A stretch of DNA of 64,000 bases from Symsagittifera roscoffensis (GCF_963678635.1 NC_087066.1:52842312-52906311), one strand, 5' to 3'. Counted from the stretch's first letter, positions 41,279 to 54,032 are shown. Numbers and translations are program-made. The notes: generated by a model not told the origin, from the letters alone.

Positions 41279-42041
41279 ATGGACACAAATGAACGGCTTA
41301 ATACGCAAGAGCGGAAAGTTCTCGGAAAACTGGATAAACAGGATCTCGAGGAGATGCTCAGGTATGTTGTTGTTTCCTTTTATTCATTAAGTTTCATGTC
41401 CATTGCTCTTAATATTCGAAACGGTTTTGTGGTGCTTGATATATTTTGGCCGTTTCCATTAAACTAATCTTAGTTCCCTTTCATTAAACCATTCCAGTAG
41501 ATTATAGCCTCCAGTAAAAAAAAGTCAGATAAAGCAAATTAACATGCACATTGAGTTATGCACATTGAAACATCTCGCGCAGGTTTATTTTTTCAGACAT
41601 AACTCGTAAATCTATCCAGTGCTTGGTTCAGTATCAACGCACTTTTCAATCTTATAAAAACAAATATTTACAGCTTTGGTTTGGAATGTCAATTTCATTT
41701 CATCGAACATAACATGTCTGATGAAATACAGGCATTTAACAGAATCTACATCTCGAGGAAAGCTCCAGCACTGAATCAGCGTGAGGAGTACCAGCAGCGC
41801 CAGCTAACGCTGCGCTTTTAATCTACTTGTTGTGTTAACGTTTTATGTTAACTCAAATTGTGCTTTTAAGGACAAGCATTCTCTGATTTTATGTGGTTTT
41901 TTTTATTGTTAAGGATGTTTGTTGTTTTTTTCTTTCAGTTAGTGATGATGTCCTAATTGACGAAAACGTTCAAGCATTGATACTTGTTTTTTTTTCGTGC
42001 ACAGGCATTTAACTCATGCCATCAACAAATGTTTCATCCAG
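41279..42041 (+). CDS. Possible 5' exons of an unknown plus-strand gene
   Basis: A first exon 41279-41361 starts with ATG and encodes NTQERKVLGKLDKQDLEEML, a polar helical stretch, then a good donor (AG|GTATGT, phase 2). A candidate second exon 42005-42041, after a strong acceptor (TTTTTTTTTCGTGCACAG), continues in frame as RHLTHAINKCFIQ to donor GTACTA. An alternative acceptor at about 41739 also starts GCATTTAAC but hits a stop after 13 codons. No later exon is recognised. Splice signals and helix-like protein support it; the function is unknown. Confidence 0.35.
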
Positions 42042-42329
42042 GTACTACATTTTGTCTTGTCAAAAAATTTTAACATCAATAAGTGACATCAGCAAACAAA
42101 GGAATTTTGACGTGTGCCTGGTTTTTTATTCACAACTTGGATCAAGTTAACTTATAAAATTGGACTAAGTTAACATTGTCTGACTGTTTTATGATATTAG
42201 TGTGGTAGTTTAGGGCAGTTTCATTGAAATGTTTCAACTGGATTAAAGCGAGTCCTTCAGGACTGAAAGCTCGAGATGGAAGCGCCAATTTTATGCGTTT
42301 CTCCACTTTTTAAATATAAAACTGAGGCA

Positions 42330-43500
42330 CATCTGTTAAGAGACATTTAGTCTTTCGCTTGATCTTACGATTCTGCTTGAAGATTTTGTGAGTGATAAAG
42401 CGGTGAGTTGAACCTTACGCGCGTTTGCAATTGAATTAAGTTTTGTTAGGGACCTCGAACTGAAGAGTATGGGTATATTGTGGTTTGAATCTTTAGGTCG
42501 TGAACCGTTCAAGGTGCGAGATAGGCGCCAGTATTTGCTTAACTTAGTTCTCTGGTTACTGGAAGTCAAGAACTCGCCCCTATTTTTCCCCTTGTTAGCA
42601 TTGCAAGTTTGGCTAATTTTTTAATAAGGCGAGCTTTGTTGGGTGCCATGGAGTCAGTGGATCTTTGACTTCGTCTGGTACGCAGGCTTTAGCGAACTTT
42701 CCAGAGAATAGCCAGAGTTGTTAGCCAGAGAAAACCATGCTGTGTTGGTTGGAGGATTCCCTACCTGAAGACTCTCACCTTTGTTAGCATCATTAGGGTT
42801 GTCTTTATGAGAGATTATCTCATGTACTTAAATTGCGAATTTGTCCCAATCAGCTTTTTTGAGATTTATGAATCTTTTGTTGGGGTTAAGTCGAATTGAA
42901 GAGTTAGAGTCGTTTGAGACGGAGATGGATAGATTTCTGAGCGTAGAGTAGCTTATGGTGCCCAATGGCACGATAGGGCGAAAGTCTGGGATGCAATGGC
43001 GATATCAGAACTTTGTTAAATTGGTTAGTGGGTTTGTTTTTCCGAGTTAAGTGTTTTGAACTCGTTTTTTGGTCAGATATGAGAAGTCTTCTATCGCCTT
43101 CGAGAATTTTGTAATTCCAGATGGGACTATAAGCGTTGGCTTCACCGAGTACTTGTCCTTCCGACTCAAGTAGCAGGTGGTTTATAAATGTTTTATATGG
43201 AAGCTTTGTGGCAGGGCGATTGCTGGGCATGTAGAAGTTACTCAGGGAGATTTTTCGATGCTGAGCAATGATGTTTTGTCTGGTAATCTAATGAAAGTTG
43301 GGAGGGTGAGTTTGTTGTTGCGAAGGCGATATATGTAGCCATTGCAAGAAGGAGTCCTTCGCTTTCCTTTTCGCGGTCGTTGCGGACAATATCAGAGCTC
43401 CTATTCAGCTTGTTTTTTTTGCAGAGCAGCAATGCTGACCTTGTTTGTTTCTCAGTAGAAGGCAAGCTCAAGTGCTTTACCACTTATACCGTCGCAACTG
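42330..43500 (-). pseudogene. Decayed non-LTR retrotransposon (endonuclease region)
   Basis: Minus-strand fragments in shifted frames resemble the apurinic-type endonuclease and the linker to reverse transcriptase of jockey/RTE-like elements: ESEGLLLAMATYI (like GGGLLIAI), LGEANAYSPIWN (like GDFNAHSPLW) with DRRLLI after it, SPYRAIGHHK, and NPNKRFINLKKADWDKF (like FNLKKADWDKF). Stops and frameshifts interrupt it, and no intact reverse transcriptase core is visible. The region is richer in G and C than its neighbours, as expected for old coding DNA. The superfamily is uncertain. Confidence 0.55.
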
Positions 43501-43519
43501 CATTGTAATAAATGAAGGC

Positions 43520-45475
43520 TCTTAGAGCAGTCAAGGAATGATAGACTTATGTTGTCGGTTGAAATTCGTTTGTTGTTTTATTTTGTTTGTATCTGAACTC
43601 ACATTTTTTTCTCATTCTTTGAAGTGTTTTTGGTCAAAATTCAATAGTGCTTCCTGGAAAACAGACTCCGTTGAATATGTACTGGAGCATGTTCCTGCGC
43701 TGTTCCGATGTGATTGAACAAATTGGTCCGTTTTTGGAATGTTTGTCATAATTTTTCACGCATCATAAGTTGTTGCGACTACATTTTGTTGAAACCACGG
43801 AGTTCGAAAGGAACATGGGCCTCAGGTTTTTTCCCGTTAATTTCAGGTATCTTTAAGAAAAAACGTCAGATTGGATTAAAAGATATTTTATATTGAAGCA
43901 TTTTTTGTCATAGACGATGCTCAATATAAGTTATTGAGGAATTGATTCATATTTTATTCATCACCGATGGCCAATCAAACAAATCTGTTGTGAAATAAAT
44001 GAAGAATCTAAATAGATTTTTTTAAGTTTCAGTTGAAATTTTGTTGATGAGGTATGATTTTTTCGTTAGTAACGAACATCGCTGCAAAAGTACCATAAAG
44101 ATGAATCTCTATCCGCAGAAAGTTTGTTGTCCGTTTGATAAGCAAGAGTAATGCAACTGGGTGCAATAAATTTTTTCCTTAAAAAACCTTTTGTTTTAAA
44201 AAATTGTCACTTTTGTTATTAGCCAGAAATAGTAATTTAATTTTTATTCCTAAATAATACACTTCAATGTGTATGCCTAACTTTGATCTTTTGTTGGAAT
44301 GACAACGTTCACTTTCCTAATTCACTTAAGCTGGTTTTTCTGGCTGACCTGTTGTGGTATTTTGCCGCTTTGTTTATTCGACCTAGAGTTGTTCAAGTTT
44401 TTGCCTCATATCTTTCCTGCTTTGTTTCCGGTCTACATTTTTGTAAACTCAATGAGCTGCTGGCGATAATTAGTTTGCTGTAGGATTTTGAAAAAGTAAG
44501 ATTAAAATTATTCTGAGTTGATCACTTTTCTGAACGGGCTTAAAAAGTTGTGCGATATATACTTATGGTCCGAATTTTAATATACGTTTTTATTGTAACT
44601 TTTTTAAAACTTTTTGCCGCACTTTTTTCTGCACTGCTTTCTTTTTTCATGGAGTATTTTTAAAAAGGCTCTAAAGTGGACCCAAAATAAACCATTGTTG
44701 TCAACAATTTACAAAATCGATTAAAACGTAGATCAACAAGGCAGATTATTCAATTCTATAGACAACATTTTGTGCAGTTTGTGTTTCAAGGCTTGTAAGT
44801 TTCCCTGTGTTTCATGGCTAATTTTGGCATGAAATAAATTTTTTTCTGATGAATTTTTTCATGCTTCACTTGTTTTTTTTCAAGGAAATTTAGGCTTAAT
44901 GTATAAATGTACTATCAAGCCTAGTGATGCATTAAATTGAAGGTCTGCGAGACATGATTCGATCAATGAAGGTATGTATTTTGCTTCCACTGTTCAATTT
45001 TTAAGATTTCTTTTTGCAAAATTAACCGACTGTTTTTGTTCTTTTGTGTTTTTGCTGCATTGTTATTGCTGCATTGAATTATTTGTTCCGGCCACGTGAA
45101 AAGGAACTTTGTTTGGGTATGTTCCTCAGTGTCGATAAAACCATTTTGAAATTTCCTCAGTGTCGATAAAACCATTTTGAATATTTGCTTTTTGATGAAG
45201 TATCGAAGTAAATTTGTCGATAAAGTACATGGTTTATCATTAACAGCAATAGTAGTTTAGTTTCGAGCTAGTTTTTTTCTCGCCCACCACACGCACAAAA
45301 ATATTCAAAAAATCAAAAAAAAATTCATCTATGAAGTTAATTTTTTTTGCAATATTAAGAGTGGTCTGAACTTTCTGTGATACTTGTTCAACAACCATAT
45401 AATTTTGTTCAGTTTTGTTTAACTATAATGTTATCAACAAAACTTATTAAAGCTGCGTAGATAATGCGTGATACT
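43520..45475. other. Intergenic, no gene recognised
   Basis: AT-rich, with many GTTTTTT-rich tracts. A 32-bp tandem duplication lies at 45122-45182 (TTCCTCAGTGTCGATAAAAC twice). Short ORFs here lack any recognisable domain. Confidence 0.4.
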
Positions 45476-45732
45476 ATATCTCAGCTGGGGTTGTTTTTTT
45501 TCAGACAAACATTGATTTTTAACTAGCCATTTTTTTTTATCTGATGCCCTAAGCTGAAAATTCATTAGAAATTTCACCTGCAATCTATTGTTGTAAAGTT
45601 ATGGCGGTTTAAAATTTATCAATTTGAGATCATAAAAGCGCGATTCATCTCATATTAAGAATAGTTAATATAAATTTTACGATTGATGTTGGCTGTTATG
45701 GGATAAAAAATAAACAAAATTTCACATATATC

Positions 45733-46274
45733 ATTGTTGAGACTTTTGATACGAAAGTAACGGAATATTTGTGCTCGGGGTGGGTTTTTTTTCTTCAGAC
45801 AAACTTCGACTTTTTAACAAGCCATTTTTGACGGATTTTTTTTTATATCATTCGAAAGCTATTCTTGCCCTAAGCTCAAATTTGAAAAGATATTTCACCT
45901 GTGATCAATTTTTGTCAAGTTACGGGGGTTTAAAGATTGCCATTTTTGCCAATTTGGGACAATTAACGCGCGATATATTTCGCGCTATTAACGCGTAAGC
46001 GGATAAGCGGAGAGTTAATCCGTCTTAGAACTCGTTCCAAATTGGTTTAAGAAGCTTATTGGCCATAATTGATTTGTTACAAGGAGCGAAATCTATCCTT
46101 TTGTACTTTAAATGGCGTGTGGGGGGATGATTTTCATTAAAAAATTTCAAATTTTAGAAAATTTTTTTTTCATTTTGTTTTATTTCATTGAATTTTTTAA
46201 GGTTATTACTGCTCCATAAACCTTAAAAGGCAGTCGGAACATTCAGAGCTTCGCCCTGATACGAGCAGTCTTGT
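45733..46274 (+). mobile_element. Family A hairpin-ended element, copy 3
   Basis: Opposite orientation to copies 1 and 2. It has TTTTGATACGAAAGTAACGG at the start, the GC core TTAACGCGCGATATATTTCG, and GCAGTCGGAACATTCAGAGC near the end. A diverged partial copy (about 45476-45665) lies directly before it. Confidence 0.75.
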
Positions 46275-46731
46275 TTCTATTTGAATAAGTTTCTCAACAA
46301 CGTTTTTAAATTATATGAGGTCGAAAATTGTACTTTTTTCTGTAAGCTGGTTTGAATTCGTCATTATCAGCTTTTTGCAATCTTATAGGGAGGGAATCGA
46401 TTTTAGTTCATCTTTATTTCTGTTTTTACAAGAATTTCCAAAAAAAATGGAGTTTGAAGAAAATTTTCTTTTAATTTTATTTCAAAATCTTTAAATCATA
46501 AGCTTCCCATTTCATAACTTTATTTCATAAGCTTCCCGTTTGGTAAGTGCCTCGCTTTGACTCATTGTGAAATATTGCTCTTTAATCTTGAACAATTATA
46601 AATTGATGCGCTTAAATGGTTATACACAAAAATAAGTTGTATGTTATACAAAATATTTACAGCTTCTGTAAATTTAGATGCAAATTTCTTTCTGAGGTAA
46701 AGTTTGATTTGAAGTGTTATTCAGGTTAAAT

Positions 46732-47292
46732 TTATGTTCGATTTTCTAAAGCTCTGTCTCTTTGTCTTCGATTTTTGAACCAATTCGAAACTTGAGTCAC
46801 TGACAAATCTGTATTTTCTGCCAAATCCCGCTTCTCACGCGGGGAAGGGTAGGGGTTGTGTTGGTAGTATTCTCGAAGCATGTTTCTCGATTTCTCCTTG
46901 AAGCAATACGAAGTCTCCTCGCCGTCCCAAATAGTTCTCGGCAGCGGAAACTTCCTCCTTATTCGGTATTTTCCGACAGCGCCCAACGACTTGTTTCGGC
47001 TATTTTCTGCTTCGGCGTAATGAGCGTTCAGCCATAATTGTTGAAGTGAATTGTGGTGTTGAATTATGAAGTTGGAACTCTGAATCAATCGGTAGACTTC
47101 CTTGTACTGTTGGTCGTTGTAGGCTAAATGAGCTTTCGCTCTAATGACGCTTTCGTTTTGCTGGAACATGTCCAAAGCTGGAATATTCCACATAAACTTT
47201 TCAAGTTTCGTCATCTCGTTGGAAATTTCCATCACGTGGCATATACAGGCAGTTTGTTCGGGGTTGAAGGAAAAGGGCGGAACATCTGCCAT
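46732..47292 (-). CDS. SIX1/2-class (sine oculis) homeobox transcription factor, short form
   Basis: A single-exon ORF of 186 residues. Residues 6-117 are a SIX domain ([15 protein letters not shown]..., [20 protein letters not shown]). Residues about 122-182 are a SIX-type homeodomain with recognition helix [13 protein letters not shown]. The signature [14 protein letters not shown] is that of the SIX1/2 (sine oculis) group rather than SIX3/6 or SIX4/5. SIX proteins bind DNA and, with EYA and DACH, control sensory organ, muscle and neural cell fate. The protein ends five residues after the homeodomain, so the C-terminal activation region of other SIX1/2 proteins is missing; no donor site is seen near the stop. 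ATG at 47292 is the only sensible start. Strand neighbours are repeats. Confidence 0.93.
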   Translation of the reverse strand: MADVPPFSFNPEQTACICHVMEISNEMTKLEKFMWNIPALDMFQQNESVIRAKAHLAYNDQQYKEVYRLIQSSNFIIQHHNSLQQLWLNAHYAEAENSRNKSLGAVGKYRIRRKFPLPRTIWDGEETSYCFKEKSRNMLREYYQHNPYPSPREKRDLAENTDLSVTQVSNWFKNRRQRDRALENRT

Positions 47293-47299
47293 GTCTGTG

Positions 47300-49430
47300 T
47301 TATTTTTTTGGGATGAACAAATAACACTTGGTTGTATCTAAATTTTAGATAAGAATTTTTGTAAATACTTGAATATAGTTGGCAGTTAAATTATGATCAG
47401 AAAAGCGCTATTCGTTTTAGTTTCTAAATTATTAGAATTTTATTTGAAGCAAAAATAAATTCAAAATAATTTTGATTTTTTTTTATGATTGGAACTAAAT
47501 GAAAAAACAGGAAAATGTGGAGTATAATTCTTAAGTTTTCGAGCTATCAACTGTTGACTGGGACCAAATTTTGTGATGATTTTTACTGGTCTAGAAAGTA
47601 ACAGCTAATTGAAAGGTGGCAGAAAATAAAAATAATCCTCTTAAAATTATCCTTCTTATTTTGATGAGATTATAGGCGTAAAAAACTGGGCTGTGATTGG
47701 TCATTTAAATGTATAGGAAGTGCGCAAATGTAGTGATTACTTCCTTAGCTGGTCAGTTATCGGTATCAATTGAATTTTTCAGTGATGAATTGGTTCTTGG
47801 CGGATAATTGAGAACAATTTTGTCATGCCAAGCCTTAATGGCCATTTTTTTTATTCCGAACACTGAAAGTGAGGGGGAAGTTTTTGTTTTTTTTTCGTGC
47901 AAAATCAGTTCACTCAAAAAGTCAGATTTGATTGATTAAGCTTTTATAATTAATACCTTTCACTTATAATTTGAGATGCTTATTATTAGTATCGAAAAAA
48001 AATGGTTTCAATTTTTCGCTTTAGGAACAAAATCCACCAATATTGACACTTTTTGCACTAAAAGAAATAATAATGCAATTAAAATATTTTGTCTATGTTA
48101 TGTTAGCTGATATTATTTACTAAAGCAAGCTAAATTCATACTTCTACAGGTTTCACATCTCTTCCTATCCCTAAAGCCGATTCAATTCCGGTCCGTTTAA
48201 ATTTAACATATTCTTCAGTGTGCCGAAATTTCTCATGATCGAAAAAGTTTTTGAAAAAAAAGTCAGTTGCTGTGCAAAATAGCACACAAAATTCCGAACA
48301 GATTTATCTTTGCCATAAACCTTTAAAAAGCTTAGTTAGCAAAATTTAAGCCCTAAAAACTTAACTTTCAGCAAGTAAAATTAGTTATTGGAGTTTTGGA
48401 GCTCCATTTTGGGAACAAAACCATTTTGGGATACACGCTATAAAAGTTTTCGAATTGAAGCACCATAAACATTTTTTTCGATTCAATCGTTTTTGTTTAT
48501 GTACGCTTGATTTTTCTCATAATTGTTTTAAAGTGCAATTTTTGGTCCTTGTCTTTTGCCTTTTCTACTTTTTTCAATTTCTTTGATTCTAAATTGTATA
48601 TTATTGTCTATATTTGTTTGATTTGAGAATATCATTTTATTTGTGAATTTTGAAACCCATATTTTATATTAAAAAAAAACAAGCCAAATTCTGCCTCACA
48701 GTTTTTGTAATCATTCATTTTCTTCTTCAATTTTTGTTTCATTGTTATTCATGACAAACCTTTGTTTTATTTCAACTGCTTGTAGAATGTTAACTGTTTG
48801 TTTTACATTTCGCTTTTCTCTGCATGTTTTGATAAATTTATTTGAAAATATTTTTTAAAATTTTTTCAAAATTGTTTTTGGGTGTTTTTTTCAAACCAAT
48901 TAGCTGAAATGACGGAATCTGCTCATTTAGTATCGATTTAGTTTCAAGCTTAAGAAAATTTTCCTTTTGCTCCTGTTGTCTTGTTTCAAGAAATTTTGCA
49001 GCATTAAATTTTAATTAACATATTATTTGAGTGACGTTTTCTTAACTATTTTTTTCTTCGAGCTCTTATTTTATTCGTTTTTAGTCACAGGAAAGCAACC
49101 ATTAGAAACCTTTTTAATTCATTTGTTTAAGTTAGGAATACCATTAAGTTTTTCCGTGATATTTTTGGGGTGGGTTTTTGAATGAATTTTTTGTTCTGAC
49201 CGTTGAAAATGGGGAGGAACTTTGTATTTGGGACTGTTTCAATTTTTTTTTGTTTTTCACGCAAAATCAGGTACCATAACTAATCATGAGACAGGTTTGA
49301 GTGATAAATCATATAAAAGCTTTTTCGGTCGTGATTCGAACCACGTTAAAAAATTCCCGAAAATATTTTCTAGTGTGAAATGTTGGATTTTTCGTCTAAT
49401 TTCGAGCACATAAAGCGAGTGATCAGCTTT
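47300..49430. other. Upstream region of the SIX gene, no gene recognised
   Basis: AT-rich DNA. It includes a family F-like fragment (48255-48425). No second SIX exon is seen. Confidence 0.4.
49269..49350 (+). repeat. Possible tRNA-like SINE head
   Basis: GTACCATAACTAATCATGAG followed about 45 nt on by GTGATTCGAACCACG resembles a decayed tRNA with A and B boxes. Confidence 0.3.
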
Positions 49431-49434
49431 ACAA

Positions 49435-49810
49435 CAGCCTAATTAGGCAAATATTAAGCCCTAAAAACTTAACTTTTGCAAGTAAAATTAGTTTTTGGAG
49501 TTTTCTAGCTCCATTTTGGGAACAAAAAAACTTCAAAAAATTGGAAAATTTTCTGAAAAAATTTGAAATTTTTTTTGAAGTTTTTGTTTTTCCGGTCAAT
49601 TTTCTAAAAACAAAGTTTGTGTCTAATTTGCCTATATTACTATGAATTTCAAATATGCCTGAATCATGCTTTTACATTAGACTTTTTTTTAGCACTCTAC
49701 GCAGAAAAAATTAAATCGAAAGAAAAAAGCTTTTTCTTGTAATTTTTAAAGACTATGGTCGGAACATTCTGTCCTACTTGCACAGTAACCGGCTATCCTT
49801 GTTTGAATTG
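49435..49810 (-). repeat. Family F dispersed repeat, inverted copy
   Basis: The end at 49750-49800 reads, on the minus strand, AACAAGGATAGCCGGTTACT followed by AGAATGTTCCGACC. Further in, a block AAAACTTAACTTTTGCAAGT also occurs, with small changes, at 48355-48425. Confidence 0.5.
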
Positions 49811-49956
49811 TTTGTTTGTTTGAGAACTTTTTGTGATTACTGTAGGTTTGAAAGTTTGGAATATTTTTTAGCCTTTGATTATTATCTTTTGGATCTGTTT
49901 GGTGTGCGGTGAGGCTCCGTTTCTGCGCAAAAGAAATCAATCGTTGAATTTTACAT

Positions 49957-50445
49957 GACTGCTCATATATCAGGACAAAACCCTGAATGTTACGACTGTC
50001 CCTTAATTCATATCGAATAGTTTTTGGGAAACGAAAAAATTGAAAACTTATAAATTTTGGACAATATCAAAGTGTGAAAAGTAGATTCGTACGAAATTAA
50101 TACGCCAATCGGATTACCTAGCCTCAATTCACTTGGAACGATTTTGTTCTGCGGGATAATCCTCCACACATAAATAGTTTGCGTTATCCTCTCAGCAGTA
50201 TGAATAGATTCTTCAAAGCGCGCATAATTTAAACCAGAACAGGGCCAATTTGGACCCAGAACTTTACAAAAAAAAATCAGAGATGAAATATCTTTGTACA
50301 TTTGAACTCAGGAAATCGATATCTTCAATAGGATATAAAAAAAAGTTTGTCAAAAACTACTATTTTGATCGGCGAAAAATGACTAAATGAAAAAAACCAC
50401 ACCGAGCATAAATATTCCGTTTTCTTCGAAAGTCGGAACAATATT
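49957..50445 (-). mobile_element. Family A element, decayed copy
   Basis: Ends are recognisable (GACTGCTCATATATCAGG; TTCGAAAGTCGGAACAATA) but the GC-rich core is lost and the hairpins are weak. An old copy. Confidence 0.55.
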
Positions 50446-50699
50446 GTTTTCTTTGCATAAACGGATACTGGAAGCAATTAGATTATTGGAAAGAAGATTG
50501 CTTGTACCAAGGCAATGCTTTGAATAATTCCACAACCCTTGCCATTTAAACTTAAATTTTTGCCACTTAAACCATTTAAAATTATGGTCGAAATCTTGAA
50601 AATGGTTCATTATCTTCGAACATTCATCTTTGAGAAACCCACTCGAGCTAAACTAAAGACTCGCTTAAACGCTGCAAGTGGATGTTGCATGTTGATCAA

Positions 50700-50990
50700 G
50701 GGGTTCTAGAATTTTGGTAACAGGCTTTTTTTTTCAAAAAATGGTCGAAAATTTTGTCGATCATTTTTTTCAAAAATTTTGTCATTTTATTTTTTTTAAA
50801 TATTTTTGATCTATAAATTGATTGTTCTTGGTGTATGTTCTTTCCTCAAAAGTCGTATATTGGCGCCAAAGGCGCTTTTTGATTAGTTTTTGAGCTAAAA
50901 TAGCTAGAAAGGGGGACGTTTTGGTCGGCCTGAGTGTCAAATTCTGAAATGGCAGGGTCTTTCGACCCTCTCTCCTGTCAACTTTTCCCT
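50700..50990. repeat. Decayed hAT-MITE-like repeat
   Basis: It contains TATATTGGCGCCAAAGGCGC, shared with 20905-21270 and 22498-23030. The ends are unclear. Confidence 0.4.
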
Positions 50991-52264
50991 GGAGATTTTA
51001 GAATCATCTTGCACCATTCTAAGTCCACCAATAAAATTGGGTGCGGTTTTTGTTTGCAGTGATCATATTTTGAAGTCAGTGTACACAAGGGTCTGACAGA
51101 TTTGATTTGCTTCTAAATTCGCCGTCTGGCCCGGTATTGAAATACAGACCAGTTTGAAGTTCAATTTATTTTTTTCATTTCAAAAATTATTTTGAAGTCA
51201 AATTTCTTTCTTGTAACTTGTTCCTGAGTTGGTGGGAGGCATTTCCCTATTGATAAAAGGCCTCTTTGTTTTTCCTTGTCACCGGAAGTTGGAAGCCTCG
51301 ACAAGTGCAAAATATTCTTTTGTTCACGCTCTTAACTTACTCTTCTCGCTGTTAAAATAAAAAATTGTGAACACCTTTTCTTTTCATAGTCTGGATTGTA
51401 TAAATTTCATTCGTATTTTATTTGAATATATTTTTTATTTACTTTTTCCGAGTTTTGAAGTGTTGAGTTTTCTTTTGTCGTGTTTTCTTTTAAAATATAA
51501 TAGTAATGTTGGTGCTTTTAAAGGAGGGGTTTTGATTTTCCCCGCCTTGGGAGAATAATTCTTTGTTGGAGATGAATCGGAGGTTAGGTGTGGAAATTAG
51601 ACCCCAGTTCCTGTTAAAATTCAAGAGAATTCCGAGGCATTGAAAAGATAACTTTCCTCATTTTTGTGACAGCCTATTAATGCATGTAAACATTAATCTA
51701 TCAAATTTCACGCATCATTAGCCTTTTCGCTATCCTTACAAGCACCATTAACATTAACTTAGGCATCAATTCATTTTCTCATGTTCCCTAAAAATGCCCA
51801 ATGGCCAATTTTTTCACTCAGTTGATTTTTAATTATAGGCTATGTCAAGTAAACAAGGGAAAAAAAGCTGCAAATATAAACAGACATTTAATTTGATTTG
51901 GACTAATTTTGGAGTCATTTTTGAAGAATACCTTAATTTGAACAACAATTAAATTTGTGGATAATATTTAAAATACCTGGAAAAGTCTGGATATTTTTTT
52001 GCACTTTGTTTGGGCATTGGATTTAACACAACCTCTCTACGCTATTGATTGTCTCATTTTAAAAAAAGGTTAATTCAACGATTTTGATTAATTCAACTTA
52101 AGGTTGTTAAGGTTTTGCCTAAATTTTTTGATCCTATGTTTTGAGAATTGTTAGAACCATATCGTGAAATGGAATCTGGTGCATTAATTTCCTTTTAGTC
52201 ATGTAATCATTTCTTAATATTTTAAAAATTTTTCTTAATAGTCATGTAATCATGAAATCGGGTG
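50990..52264. other. Intergenic, no gene recognised
   Basis: AT-rich, nothing recognisable on either strand. Confidence 0.4.
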
Positions 52265-52960
52265 GATATTGCAAACAAGGATAGCCGGTTACTGAGCAAG
52301 TAGCACAGAATGTTCCGATCGTACTCTAAAAAAAATATTAAAAAAATTTTTTCTTTTCAAATTAGTGTCGTTTTTGCTGCATGGCAGAATGAAGTATCTG
52401 TGTGGTGTGATAAAAAAACGAAAAGTAGAAGTTAGGTATATTCGACACTCATAGTAACATAGCCCAATTGGAAATCAGCTTTTGTAGAAAAATGACTAGA
52501 AAAACTAAGCAAAATTGTTAAAAAGTCCAAAAAACTTTCAAGTTTTTTTTGCAAAAAGTTTTGAATTTTGGAGTTCTTAATTCCCAATTTGGCGCTAAAA
52601 AACTACAAAAACTAACTTGTTTCGTGTAAAATTTTTAAGGCTTTAATTGAACATAAATAACCTTTTGTAAGCCTGCATAACCGCCTCACCTTACTAGCTT
52701 CAAAATTGCGAATCACTTTACAGAACGAATTCATGTACTTTTTAAAATTCAATTTTATCAATCAGCGGAGTTAAGCAAACAAAAATGTTTATTATTGGAG
52801 TAAATTTTCAATCTTAAATTTTGTTCACGCGGAAATTTAATTTCTAAGGTTTTGGATTCTTTTTAAGTTCTATTCAAACTCAGTTTTTCCAGGGTTGTAG
52901 GTGTCTCCAAAAAATTTGTCAGAGCTAACTGGGATATCAGATTAAATCCCTTTCAGACAT
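52265..52960 (+). repeat. Family F dispersed repeat, copy 2
   Basis: It has CAAACAAGGATAGCCGGTTA, GCACAGAATGTTCCGATC, then TGTGGTGTGATAAAAAAAC, a CATAGTAACAT block, and ACATAAATAACCTTTTGTAAG, parallel to 6665-7260. Confidence 0.6.
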
Positions 52961-53495
52961 GACTCGATTTCCAAAAGATGTTCCGAGAAAAAACCGCTCC
53001 GAAAATTTTGGTTTTTCAGGCTAGCTTACAGCAAGGTAGTCTTCTGACTAATTTCTGAATCCTCTGTGGTCCCCTATTCTCATATTTAAGTGCTTTGAGA
53101 TTCGAGTCTATTCACGAGCCTTACTTTTTGGAACTTGAACATTTTGTGCTTGGAAAATGGTAGTTGTCCGGCTATAGTTTGTCTGTTTAAATTTTCTCGG
53201 CTAAGTTTCCGCAGCATGGATTTTTGATCGGATTTAGCAATTTTTACTGTCTAAAGTCATTTTGATTGATTCATATGATAGTGAGGCTATTTGAGCTGCA
53301 TGAGGTTTGTGAAATTTCTTGTGTGATGATTATCTCCAAATTAATTTTTTTTATTTTAAATATTTTTATATTACTCTTATACACCAAAAAGCTATGAAGG
53401 GAGCTTTGAGTCCAATGCTAATGTAGCTTATATAGAATAAATTTTTGTAAGGCAGATGGTTTGAAGCTACGCTTCTCTTGGTTCGTGTATTTTTA

Positions 53496-54032
53496 TTTTG
53501 TTCCGACTTTCGTACTGAAAGTAACGGAATATTTGTGCTCGGGGTGGGTTTTTTTTTCTTCAGGCAAATTTCGACTTTTTAACAAGCCATTTTTGACGGA
53601 ATTTTTTAATATCATTCGAAAGCTATTGTTGTCCTGAGCTCAAATTTGAAAAGATATTTCACCTGTGATCATTTTTCGTAAAGTTACGGGGGTTTATTGA
53701 TTGCCATTTTGGCCAATTTGGGACAATTAACGCGCGATATATTTCGCGCTATTAACGCGTAAGCGGAGAGTTAATCCGCCTTAGAAATCGTTCCAAATTG
53801 GTTGAAGGAAGCTTATTTGCCATAATTGATTTGTTACTAGGAGCGGAATTTATCACTCTGTACTTTATATGGCGTGTAGGGGGATGATTTTTTTTTTTAA
53901 AAAAATCTCAAATTTCAAATTTTTGGAACATTTTATTTTATACATGAAATTTTTTCATGTTATTTATTGCTCCATAGACCTTAAAAAGCAGTCGGAACTC
54001 TCACGGCTTCGCCCTGAAACGAGCAGTCTTGT
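53496..54032 (+). mobile_element. Family A hairpin-ended element, copy 4
   Basis: It starts TTGTTCCGACTTTCGTACTG, has the core TTAACGCGCGATATATTTCG, and ends GAAACGAGCAGTCTTGTT. It lies about 400 bp before the SAXO-like exon. Confidence 0.75.

Noticed and set aside
44283-44483. Hydrophobic 66-codon plus-strand ORF
   Set aside because: T-rich DNA commonly gives Phe/Leu-rich pseudo-membrane peptides; no start context, splice signals or homology support it.
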